Shown one piece after another: positions 7,969 to 15,287 of a DNA stretch of 64,000 nucleotides (its first letter is position 1; every line of letters starts with the position of its first letter). The notes under the pieces are model-generated. The model had not been told where the DNA came from, did not search any database, and saw only the letters and a list, made by a program, of their open reading frames with translations. The stretch is from Jatrophihabitans sp964252635 (lineage in GTDB: Bacteria; Actinomycetota; Actinomycetes; Mycobacteriales; Jatrophihabitantaceae): positions 1 to 64,000 of the forward strand of contig NZ_CAXUNP010000020.1 in NCBI RefSeq assembly GCF_964252635.1. The letters run 5' to 3'. Both the position numbers and the translations under genes were made by a program.

Positions 7969-10296
7969 GGGCAGTTCGGCGAGCACCAGGTCCAGCACGG
8001 TCAGCGCGCCGGGTTTGGACAGCGGCTCGTTGCCGTTGCCGCACTTGGGCGACTGCACGCACGACGGGCAGCCGTTGACGCACTCACAGGCCGCGATCGC
8101 CTCGCGGGTGGCGGTCAGCCAGCCCGCCAGCGTGGCGTGGCCGCGCTCGGCGAAACCGGCCCCGCCGGGGTGCCCGTCGTAGACGAAGACGGTCGGGCGG
8201 CCGGTGTCCGGGTGCAGTGCCGTCGACACGCCCCCGATGTCCCACCGGTCGCAGGTCGCGAACAGTGGCAGCAGCCCGATGGCCGCGTGCTCGGCGGCGT
8301 GCACCGCGCCGGGCACCAGCGTGACGTCGAGCCCCACACCGTCGAGCACGTCCTGCGGCAGCGAGTACCAGACGGCACTGGTGCGCAGCTGGCGCGCCGG
8401 CAGGTCCAGCGGCGTCTCGTCGATCAGCTCACCCGTGCCCAGCCGCCTCCGCAGGTAGCCGACCACCTGGTTGGTCACCTCGACGCTCCCGTACGCGACC
8501 TCGAGCGGGCCGTAACGACGGCTCGTCCGTGTGTGGACGATCGCGATGTCGGTGACGTCGCGGGCCGTGGTCGTCCACGGCGGGTCGTCGGGACGCACCA
8601 GTGCCACCCGCTCGTCGAGGTCTAGATCCTCGACGACGTAGGGGCTTCCGCGGTGCAGGTACACCGCCCCCGGGTGGACGGTGGAGTCGGCCGCCCCGGC
8701 GTCCACGGTGCCGATCAGCGTGCCGGTACCGGCCTCGACGACGCTCACCGGTCGCCCGCCCGCACCGCGGATGTCGACGTCCGGGCGGTCGTGCTGGGTC
8801 CAGAACCACCCGGCGGGCCGGCGACGCAGCAATCCGCGCGCCACGAGGTCCTCGAGCACGGCAGTCACCGCCGCGACGCCTGCGTCGTCGCCCGACGCGG
8901 AGAACGCGGCGAGCTCGTCGGGGCGGATCGGCAGCTCGATGGCCGCGCAGCACAGCTGCGGAGCCAGGACGTAGGAGTTCTGCGGGTCGAACACGGTGGC
9001 CTCGACGGGCCGGCCGAACACCGCTGCCGGGTGGTGCACCAGGTAGGTGTCCAGCGGGTCGTCGCGCGCGACGAAGACGACCAGGGCGTTGGTGCCCGAC
9101 CGCCCCGCACGGCCGGCCTGCTGCCACAGCGAGGCCAGGGTCCCGGGGTAACCGGCGAGCACCACCGCGTCCAGCCCGGAGATGTCGACGCCGAGTTCGA
9201 GGGCGTTCGTGGCGGCCACGCCGAGCAGCTCGCCGCTACCCAGCGCGGCCTCCAGCGCCCGCCGCTCCTCGGGCAGGTAGCCGGCCCGGTACGCCGCGAC
9301 GCGGGGGACGAGCGCCGGCAGCGACGCCTCGGTGAGATGCCGCGCCGCGCCGAGGGCGGTGAGCTCCGCTCCGCGCCGCGACCGCACGAACGCGAGCGTC
9401 CGCGCGCCCTCCACCACCAGGTCGGCCAGGATGCGGGACGTCTCGACCCCGGCCGAGCGGCGGACGGGTGCGTCGTGCTCGCCGCGCAGCGCCGTGAGCG
9501 GTGGTTCCCACAGGGCGAAGGAGCGCGCGCCGTGGGGCGACGCGTCCTCGGTCACCTCCTCGACGGGCATCCCGACGAGCCGGGCCGCGGACCGGGCGGG
9601 CTCGGACACCGTGGCCGAGGCCAGCACGAAGGTCGGGGTCGACCCGTACTGCGCGCAGATCCGCCGCAGCCGCCGCAGCACCTGGGCGACGTGCGACCCG
9701 AAGAGCCCGCGGTAGGTGTGGCACTCGTCGACCACGACGAACGACAGCCGCCGCAGGAACGAGCTCCACCGCCCGTGCGCGGGCAGGATGCCGCGATGCA
9801 GCATGTCGGGGTTGGTCAGCACCCAGTTGGCGTGCCCCCGCACCCAGTCCCGCTCGGCCGTCGGGGTGTCGCCGTCGAAGGTCGCCGCCCGCAGGAACGG
9901 CAGTTGCAGCCGGGCCAGCGACCCGAGCTGGTCCTGCGCCAGCGCCTTGGTGGGGGCGAGGTAGAGCACCCGCCGCCGGTCGTCCTCGGCGAGCGCGGAG
10001 AGGGCCGGCAGCTGGTAGCCCAGGGACTTGCCCGACGCCGTACCCGTGGCCACCACGACCGACGCGCCGGAGCGTGCCGCCTGCGCCGCGGCCACCTGGT
10101 GGACCCACAGCTCGTCGACGCCCCGGGCGACGAACGGCTCCCGGACGGCCGCCGGCACCCAGTCGGGCCAGGGCGCGTTCACCGCAGGACGCGCTGGCAT
10201 GGACTCGACGTGCGTCACCGGCGATTCGCCGGGTGTGACACCGAGCAGAACGCGGGCGAGCAGCGTGTCCGGGTCCATCACCCGGCCCTCGATCAT
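7966..10296 (-). CDS. DEAD/DEAH-box helicase with DUF1998 (Hrq1/SftH/MrfA-like)
   Basis: This is a 776-residue superfamily 2 DNA helicase. Motif I is ATGTASGKS (about residue 83), motif II is DECH with TYRG after it, a second RecA domain includes the motif VI region QQAGRAGR, and the C-terminal DUF1998 region holds a four-cysteine cluster (CECVNGCPSC then C). Relatives unwind DNA 3'-5' and act in DNA repair: mycobacterial SftH, yeast Hrq1 and Bacillus MrfA. GGAGGAG lies 5 nt before the ATG at 10296, which fixes the start over the internal ATG at 10278. It faces the pilin genes, as is usual for this family. Confidence 0.93.
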   Translation of the reverse strand: MIEGRVMDPDTLLARVLLGVTPGESPVTHVESMPARPAVNAPWPDWVPAAVREPFVARGVDELWVHQVAAAQAARSGASVVVATGTASGKSLGYQLPALSALAEDDRRRVLYLAPTKALAQDQLGSLARLQLPFLRAATFDGDTPTAERDWVRGHANWVLTNPDMLHRGILPAHGRWSSFLRRLSFVVVDECHTYRGLFGSHVAQVLRRLRRICAQYGSTPTFVLASATVSEPARSAARLVGMPVEEVTEDASPHGARSFALWEPPLTALRGEHDAPVRRSAGVETSRILADLVVEGARTLAFVRSRRGAELTALGAARHLTEASLPALVPRVAAYRAGYLPEERRALEAALGSGELLGVAATNALELGVDISGLDAVVLAGYPGTLASLWQQAGRAGRSGTNALVVFVARDDPLDTYLVHHPAAVFGRPVEATVFDPQNSYVLAPQLCCAAIELPIRPDELAAFSASGDDAGVAAVTAVLEDLVARGLLRRRPAGWFWTQHDRPDVDIRGAGGRPVSVVEAGTGTLIGTVDAGAADSTVHPGAVYLHRGSPYVVEDLDLDERVALVRPDDPPWTTTARDVTDIAIVHTRTSRRYGPLEVAYGSVEVTNQVVGYLRRRLGTGELIDETPLDLPARQLRTSAVWYSLPQDVLDGVGLDVTLVPGAVHAAEHAAIGLLPLFATCDRWDIGGVSTALHPDTGRPTVFVYDGHPGGAGFAERGHATLAGWLTATREAIAACECVNGCPSCVQSPKCGNGNEPLSKPGALTVLDLVLAELP

Positions 10297-10419
10297 CTAT
10301 TCTCCTCCGCTGCGCGCCGCGCCCCTGCGCTATGGCATGCTTTGACGGTTGCTGTCCGCCGGTCCCCACGGGTCGACCGGTGCACGCACCAGATCATGCA
10401 GGTACGACGTAGGGAAAAG

Positions 10420-10773
10420 GTGTTTCGCGTGGAGCTGTCGGTCTCACGGCTTTCGGTCGGCGACGTCTCCGTCGTCGCGGTGAGCGGAGAAGTCGACGTC
10501 TACTCCGCCCCGTCGCTGAAGGAGAGCCTCGCCGAGCTGCTGCAGTCCGGCGTCACGACCGTGGTCGTTGACCTCTCCGGCGTGGGTTTCCTCGACTCCA
10601 CCGGCCTCGGCGCGCTGGTCGAGGCCCGCTCGGCGACCACCGAGGCGGGCGGCGCGCTGCCCCTGGTGTGCGCCCACGAACGCATCCTCAAGCTGTTCAC
10701 GATCACCGGCCTCGACGGTGTCTTCTCCATCCACCCGACGGTCGAGGCAGCCGTCGAGTCGGTCAGCGCCTGA
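10420..10773 (+). CDS. STAS-domain anti-sigma factor antagonist
   Basis: This 117-residue protein is a lone STAS domain like SpoIIAA, RsbV and BldG. The phosphorylation site is S60 in the loop FLDSTGLGALVEAR. Such proteins release a sigma factor by binding its anti-sigma kinase when unphosphorylated. I chose GTG 10420 because AGGG lies 5 nt upstream; GTG 10429 and ATG 10396 are in-frame alternatives. No anti-sigma kinase or sigma gene is adjacent, so its partners must be encoded elsewhere. Confidence 0.9.
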   Translation: MFRVELSVSRLSVGDVSVVAVSGEVDVYSAPSLKESLAELLQSGVTTVVVDLSGVGFLDSTGLGALVEARSATTEAGGALPLVCAHERILKLFTITGLDGVFSIHPTVEAAVESVSA

Positions 10774-10845
10774 CCCCTCCCCGGGACCCCCGGCGAGGCG
10801 CGTGAACTAGCCCACCCTCGCCGATCCGCGGCCTGTGAGCCGGGC

Positions 10846-10851
10846 TACACT
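10846..10851 (+). promoter_or_regulatory. Candidate -10 box upstream of hppA
   Basis: TACACT lies 108 nt before the hppA start in the gap after the STAS gene. The same hexamer appears before eccB (29821) and menJ (53079). No clear -35 is seen. Confidence 0.4.
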
Positions 10852-10910
10852 CCGCCGGTCAGCGCCGATCGTGAACAGGGCGATCCAGGCGCACGTATCC
10901 GTCACCGGCA

Positions 10911-10935
10911 CCGCACGGGCAACCGTGCCGTGCGG
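10911..10935 (+). other. Hairpin in the hppA 5' leader
   Basis: CCGCACGG pairs perfectly with CCGTGCGG across a 9-nt loop, ending about 12 nt before the hppA ribosome site (AGGGAG). It has no T tract, so it is more likely a leader structure than a terminator. It could mask or insulate the ribosome site, but nothing shows that it responds to a ligand. Confidence 0.5.
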
Positions 10936-10958
10936 GGCGTAGAGCGTTAGGGAGTTGC

Positions 10959-13337
10959 ATGGCAACGCAGTTGTTGGCCGAACCCGGGATCAGCACGAAC
11001 GAGCACTACGCCGTGGTCGTCATCCTCGTCATCGCGCTGGCCGCGCTGGTCTTCGCGTACTCGCTGGTCCGCGAGGTGCTCAAGGCCGACCAGGGCACCG
11101 AGAAGATGCAGGAGATCGGCCGGGCCGTCCAGGAGGGCGCGAAGGCCTACCTGAACCGGCAGTTCAAGACCCTCTCCATCTTCTCGGTGATCGTCTTCGT
11201 TCTGCTGCTCGTGCTGCCCGTCAACCACGGTGGGTTCACGGTTCAGCTCGGCCGGGCGCTGTTCTTCATCGTGGGCGCGGTGTTCTCCGCCGCCGTCGGC
11301 TACATCGGCATGTCGCTGGCCGCCCAGGCCAACGTGCGCGTCGCCGCCGCGGCTCGCGGTGGGGTGCGCGAGCGCGGGTTCCACGTCGCGTTCCGCACCG
11401 GGGGCATCGTCGGCATGCTCACCGTCGGCCTGGGCCTGCTCGGCGCCAGCGTCGTGCTGCTCATCTTCAACTCCAACGCCCCCACCGTGCTCGAGGGCTT
11501 CGGCTTCGGCGGCGCGCTGCTCGCCATGTTCATGCGCGTCGGCGGCGGCATCTTCACCAAGGCCGCCGACGTCGGCGCCGACCTCGTCGGCAAGGTCGAG
11601 GCCGGCATCCCCGAGGACGACCCCCGCAACGCGGCCACCATCGCCGACAACGTGGGCGACAACGTCGGCGACTGCGCGGGTATGGCCGCCGACCTGTTCG
11701 AGTCCTACGCCGTGACCCTGGTCGCCGCCCTGATCCTCGGGCAGACCGCGTTCGGCGCGAAGGGCCTGCTGCTCCCGCTGATCATCGGCGCCATCGGCAT
11801 CATCAGCTCCGTCGTCGGTGTGCTCACCACCAAGCTGCGCGAGAGCGACCGCAACGGGCTCGTGCCCATCAACCGCGGCTTCTTCCTGACCGCCATCGTG
11901 TCGTTGGTGCTCGTCGCGATCGCGGCCTTCACCTTCCTGCCGTCGAAGTTCAGCAAGCTCGACAACAGCGTGGGCGGGGCCACCGGCAACCCGGCGGTCA
12001 TCGCGTTCGTCGCCGTCCTGATCGGCATCGTGCTCGCGGTGCTCATCCAGCAGCTGACCGGTTACTTCACCGACACCGTCCGTCGTCCGGTCCGCGACGT
12101 CGCCGACACCTCGCTCACCGGCGCCGCCACCGTCATCCTATCCGGCATCTCCCTGGGCCTGGAGTCGGCCGTGTACTCCGCGGTCCTCATCGGCGCGGCC
12201 CTGTTCGGTGCGTTCCTGCTCGGCGGCGGCAGCACCTTCGTCGCGCTGTACGCCGTCGCGCTGGCCGGTTGCGGCCTGCTGACCACGGCCGGCGTCATCG
12301 TCGCCATGGACACCTTCGGCCCGGTCAGCGACAACGCGCAGGGCATCGCCGAGATGAGCGGCGACATCGACGAGGGCGGCGCGCGCGTGCTCACCGACCT
12401 CGACGCCGTCGGCAACACCACGAAGGCCATCACCAAGGGCATCGCGATCGCGACGGCCGTGCTCGCCGCCACCGCACTGTTCGGCTCGTTCGGCAAGTCC
12501 TTCACCGACGCGCTGAAGAGCACCAAGGGCTCGGGGCTGTCCGGCATCGACGGCCAGGTCACGAACTTCACCCAGGTGTTCAACGCCGTCCACGGCAGCA
12601 AGCTGACAAGGCTGTCGTTCAGCCTCGACCTGTCACAGCCGAACAACCTGTTCGGCGTGATCATCGGCGCTGCGGTCGTGTTCCTGTTCAGCGGGCTGGC
12701 CATCAGCGCCGTCGGCCGGGCGGCCGGCCGGGTCGTGTACGAGGTCCGCGCGCAGTTCCGCGACCACCCCGGGATCATGGACTTCAGCGAGAAGCCCGAC
12801 TACGCCCGCGTCGTCGACATCTGCACCAAGGACTCGCTGCGCGAGCTCGCCACCCCGGGCCTGCTGGCCATCTTCGCGCCGATCTCGATCGGCTTCCTGC
12901 TGGGCATCGGCCCGCTGGCCGGCTACCTCGCCGGGGCGATCGGCGCCGGCGTGCTCATGGCGATCTTCCTCGCCAACTCCGGCGGCGCTTGGGACAACGC
13001 GAAGAAGATGGTCGAGGACGGTGTGCACGGCGGCAAGGGCACCGAGGCGCACGCGGCCACGGTCATCGGCGACACCGTCGGCGACCCGTTCAAGGACACC
13101 GCCGGCCCGTCCATCAACCCCTTGATCAAGGTGATGAACCTGGTCGCCGTCCTCGTGGCGCCGGCCGTGGTGAAGCTCAGCGTCGGCGAGCACTCCTCGA
13201 CGCCGCTGCGCATCGTCATCGGGCTGGTGGCGCTGGCCATCATCGTCGCTGCCGTCGTGGTGTCCAAGCGCCGGCGCGTCTCGCTGGGCGACGACCAGCC
13301 GGCCGCCGAGACCACGCCGACGGCACAGGTCGGCTGA
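10959..13337 (+). CDS. hppA: K+-independent H+-translocating membrane pyrophosphatase
   Basis: HppA couples hydrolysis of pyrophosphate to proton pumping across the cell membrane. The 792-residue protein has about 16 membrane helices. The substrate loop DVGADLVGKVEAGIPEDDPR and the acidic DNVGDNVGDCAGMAADLFE motif are intact, as is the late DNAKK motif. Lysine in GNTTKA (K489) marks the K+-independent subfamily; K+-dependent enzymes have Ala there. AGGGAG precedes the ATG by 5 nt. It is monocistronic, with a hairpin in the leader and a strong terminator after it. Confidence 0.97.
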   Translation: MATQLLAEPGISTNEHYAVVVILVIALAALVFAYSLVREVLKADQGTEKMQEIGRAVQEGAKAYLNRQFKTLSIFSVIVFVLLLVLPVNHGGFTVQLGRALFFIVGAVFSAAVGYIGMSLAAQANVRVAAAARGGVRERGFHVAFRTGGIVGMLTVGLGLLGASVVLLIFNSNAPTVLEGFGFGGALLAMFMRVGGGIFTKAADVGADLVGKVEAGIPEDDPRNAATIADNVGDNVGDCAGMAADLFESYAVTLVAALILGQTAFGAKGLLLPLIIGAIGIISSVVGVLTTKLRESDRNGLVPINRGFFLTAIVSLVLVAIAAFTFLPSKFSKLDNSVGGATGNPAVIAFVAVLIGIVLAVLIQQLTGYFTDTVRRPVRDVADTSLTGAATVILSGISLGLESAVYSAVLIGAALFGAFLLGGGSTFVALYAVALAGCGLLTTAGVIVAMDTFGPVSDNAQGIAEMSGDIDEGGARVLTDLDAVGNTTKAITKGIAIATAVLAATALFGSFGKSFTDALKSTKGSGLSGIDGQVTNFTQVFNAVHGSKLTRLSFSLDLSQPNNLFGVIIGAAVVFLFSGLAISAVGRAAGRVVYEVRAQFRDHPGIMDFSEKPDYARVVDICTKDSLRELATPGLLAIFAPISIGFLLGIGPLAGYLAGAIGAGVLMAIFLANSGGAWDNAKKMVEDGVHGGKGTEAHAATVIGDTVGDPFKDTAGPSINPLIKVMNLVAVLVAPAVVKLSVGEHSSTPLRIVIGLVALAIIVAAVVVSKRRRVSLGDDQPAAETTPTAQVG

Positions 13338-13360
13338 CGCAGAACCGAGCGACGCAGCTC

Positions 13361-13390
13361 GACGGCCCCGCCCTTCGTGGCGGGGCCGTC
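13361..13390 (+). terminator. Strong terminator after hppA
   Basis: GACGGCCCCGCC and GGCGGGGCCGTC form a perfect 12-bp GC-rich stem with a 6-nt loop (CTTCGT), 23 nt after the hppA stop. No T run follows, which is normal for intrinsic terminators in this group. Confidence 0.85.
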
Positions 13391-13653
13391 GTGCGTTCGC
13401 GGCGGGTGTCCCGATTCGTCCGGCTGATCCCCGGTCCGAGGCGCTGCTTTGCCGCAGCGTTTCCTGCCTCGACGTGGCACACTGCTCGAACCTGATCAAC
13501 TGCTGAGCCTGGATAAGCGGTCACCTCTCCGCCGCACAGGAGGGGCCGATCCGTCCGTCCCGTTTTCGTAAGGCTCGCCAGGGGCTCGTGCATGACACCA
13601 TCGATCAACCGTCGCGACGTATCGGGCGACAGCAGCGAATTGGAGCGAGACCG
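13391..13653 (+). other. Intergenic region before the repeat membrane protein
   Basis: With the terminator this makes 316 nt without a gene. It should hold the promoter of the gene at 13654. TAAGGCT at about 13569 and GGATAAGC at about 13510 are weak -10-like sites, and I see no convincing -35. A frame upstream of and in phase with the next gene is open from 13588 but lacks a ribosome site, so I do not count it as coding. Confidence 0.5.
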
Positions 13654-14556
13654 ATGACCGATTACCCCGGTGGCGGCTACGGCGGCCAGCCGAACTACGG
13701 TGACCAGCCCGGCTACGGGCAGCAGCCGGGTTACGGGCAGCAGCCCGGGTACGGCCAGCAACCCGGGTACGGCCAGCAGCCCGACTACGGCCAGCAGGGT
13801 GGGTACGGCCAGCAGCCCGGGTACGGCCAGCAGGGTGGCTACGGGCAAGAGGGTTACGGCCAGCAGGGCGGCTACGGGCAGCCCGACTACGGCCAGCAGT
13901 ACGGCCAGCCCGCCTACGGCAACCCGGTGCCGCCGCCCGGCTACGGACCGCCGAAGAAGAAGAACACCAACGCGATCATCGCCGCCATCGTCGCCGTCGT
14001 CGTCGTGGCCGGCGGCATCGTGGCCGCGGTGCTGCTGACCGGTGGCGACGACAACAAGAAGAACAACGGCCAGGGCTCGGGGTCGCTCAGCGGCAGCGCC
14101 GGGCGCAGCGGGTTCCCGAGCAGCCGAGGCAGCGGCGGCGTCGCGGCCGGTGGCGGCAGCGCCAGCGAGAGCGACGGCGGTGACAGCGGCGGCGGCGGCA
14201 GTGTCGCCAGCCCGGTGGGGCCCTCGACGCCGGCCGGCGGAGGTGCCACCGGCGTCTACTACACCGTCGACCTCGTCGTCGATTCCTACTTCGACGACCT
14301 CGACGACAACGACCGCAGCGGCATCATGACGCTGACCTGCCAGGGCTACACGACGCGCCTGACCCAGACCGACGTCAACGAGGTCAGCAGCGCGTCGGAG
14401 AACGGGTCGGTCAACGACCCCGGCACCGGCAACAACACCACGACCGGTTCCGGTCGCGTCGTCCTCACCGACGGCAGCACCCGCACCCTGACCCTCACGC
14501 TGAGCCGGCAGTCCGACGACAAGTGGTGTGTCTCGGGCGAGAGCGCGATGCGCTGA
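13654..14556 (+). CDS. Membrane protein with Gly-Tyr-Gln repeat N-terminus
   Basis: This 300-residue protein has three parts. Residues 1-100 are low-complexity repeats of GYGQQP/GYGQQG. One transmembrane helix follows (about 105-128, NAIIAAIVAVVVVAGG), then a Ser/Gly linker and a C-terminal outer domain of about 100 residues with two cysteines (LTCQGY and DKWCVSG). The tail resembles the DUF4878-like domains of actinobacterial membrane proteins. The repeats would face the cytosol and could drive self-association, but that is inference. GGAG lies 8 nt before ATG 13654. The function is unknown. Confidence 0.8.
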   Translation: MTDYPGGGYGGQPNYGDQPGYGQQPGYGQQPGYGQQPGYGQQPDYGQQGGYGQQPGYGQQGGYGQEGYGQQGGYGQPDYGQQYGQPAYGNPVPPPGYGPPKKKNTNAIIAAIVAVVVVAGGIVAAVLLTGGDDNKKNNGQGSGSLSGSAGRSGFPSSRGSGGVAAGGGSASESDGGDSGGGGSVASPVGPSTPAGGGATGVYYTVDLVVDSYFDDLDDNDRSGIMTLTCQGYTTRLTQTDVNEVSSASENGSVNDPGTGNNTTTGSGRVVLTDGSTRTLTLTLSRQSDDKWCVSGESAMR

Positions 14557-14569
14557 CGGCTTTGCCCGC

Positions 14570-15187
14570 GTGACGCAGTACTCCCTGTTCGGTGCCGAGG
14601 CCTCGGCACCGACGCTCCACGACCTCGACGGGCTGCTGCTCGCCGGCGGTCAGTGGGTGCGTTCGGCGGCCGGGGCCCGGCTGTCGGTGGTGGTGGCCGA
14701 CGCCTGGCGTGCCGACGCCCTGGCCGCGACGTTCGGCGAGCTGGGTGTCGGGGGCGAGGACGCCGTCGTGTCGTCCACGACCGGGGTCGGCGTACGCACG
14801 GCGTTCAGCGCCGAGCTGGTTCCTCTGGCGGCGCGCTGGACCCGGGGCGCCAACCAGGGCCTGCCTGCGGCGTTCGAGCTCGGGCCCGGGGGCCTGCGGC
14901 TCTGGGCGATTGCGGCCGGGCGTCGCGACGAGGCGGGGTACCTGCTGGCCACGCCCGCGCCGTCGGCGTCGGGGTCCGACCGGATCCACTCGGCGGCCGG
15001 GGCGCAGCTGTCCCGGCTCGGCGTCGCGGCGATGGCGCTGTCGCAGCAACCGGGGCCGGGCTGGCGGGTCACGTCGGTGCGCCGGCTGCGCCGCCTCGTC
15101 GAGCTGCTCGGCGAGCCGCCGGACGGCGGGCGCGAGGCCTGGCCGGTGCCCGCCGTGGTGTCCCGGGCCGACGCGCCGCGCCTGTGA
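14570..15187 (+). CDS. Conserved actinobacterial protein upstream of topA (Rv3647c-like)
   Basis: This 205-residue soluble protein starts at GTG 14570 with VTQYSLFGAEA. It has the size, composition and topA-adjacent position of the conserved mycobacterial protein Rv3647c; I infer the link mainly from position. It is Ala/Leu/Arg-rich with a conserved-looking WTRGANQGLP segment and an LWAIAAGRRDE strand. No catalytic motif is recognisable. It lies 13 nt after the repeat membrane protein and 100 nt before topA. Confidence 0.75.
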   Translation: MTQYSLFGAEASAPTLHDLDGLLLAGGQWVRSAAGARLSVVVADAWRADALAATFGELGVGGEDAVVSSTTGVGVRTAFSAELVPLAARWTRGANQGLPAAFELGPGGLRLWAIAAGRRDEAGYLLATPAPSASGSDRIHSAAGAQLSRLGVAAMALSQQPGPGWRVTSVRRLRRLVELLGEPPDGGREAWPVPAVVSRADAPRL

Positions 15188-15287
15188 CCGCGCTCCCCGG
15201 GTTGATCGCCGGGTTGCCGAGTTCCTGTACCGTCCGCGACTGCGGGGTCCCGAGACCCGGACAGACGCCCCGCGGTCTGGAGAAGCA

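Noticed and set aside
8653..10773. Plus-strand frame of 706 codons ending with the STAS gene
   Set aside because: Only the last 117 codons encode the STAS domain; the rest is opposite the helicase gene, which has intact motifs and a strong ribosome site.
10955..13495. Open frame of 846 codons on the plus strand overlapping hppA
   Set aside because: It is the +1/+2 frame of hppA with Arg/Gly-rich product and no membrane helices.
13588..13653. N-terminal extension of the Gly/Tyr/Gln-repeat protein
   Set aside because: The frame is open but there is no ribosome site at 13588, while GGAG precedes ATG 13654 at good spacing.
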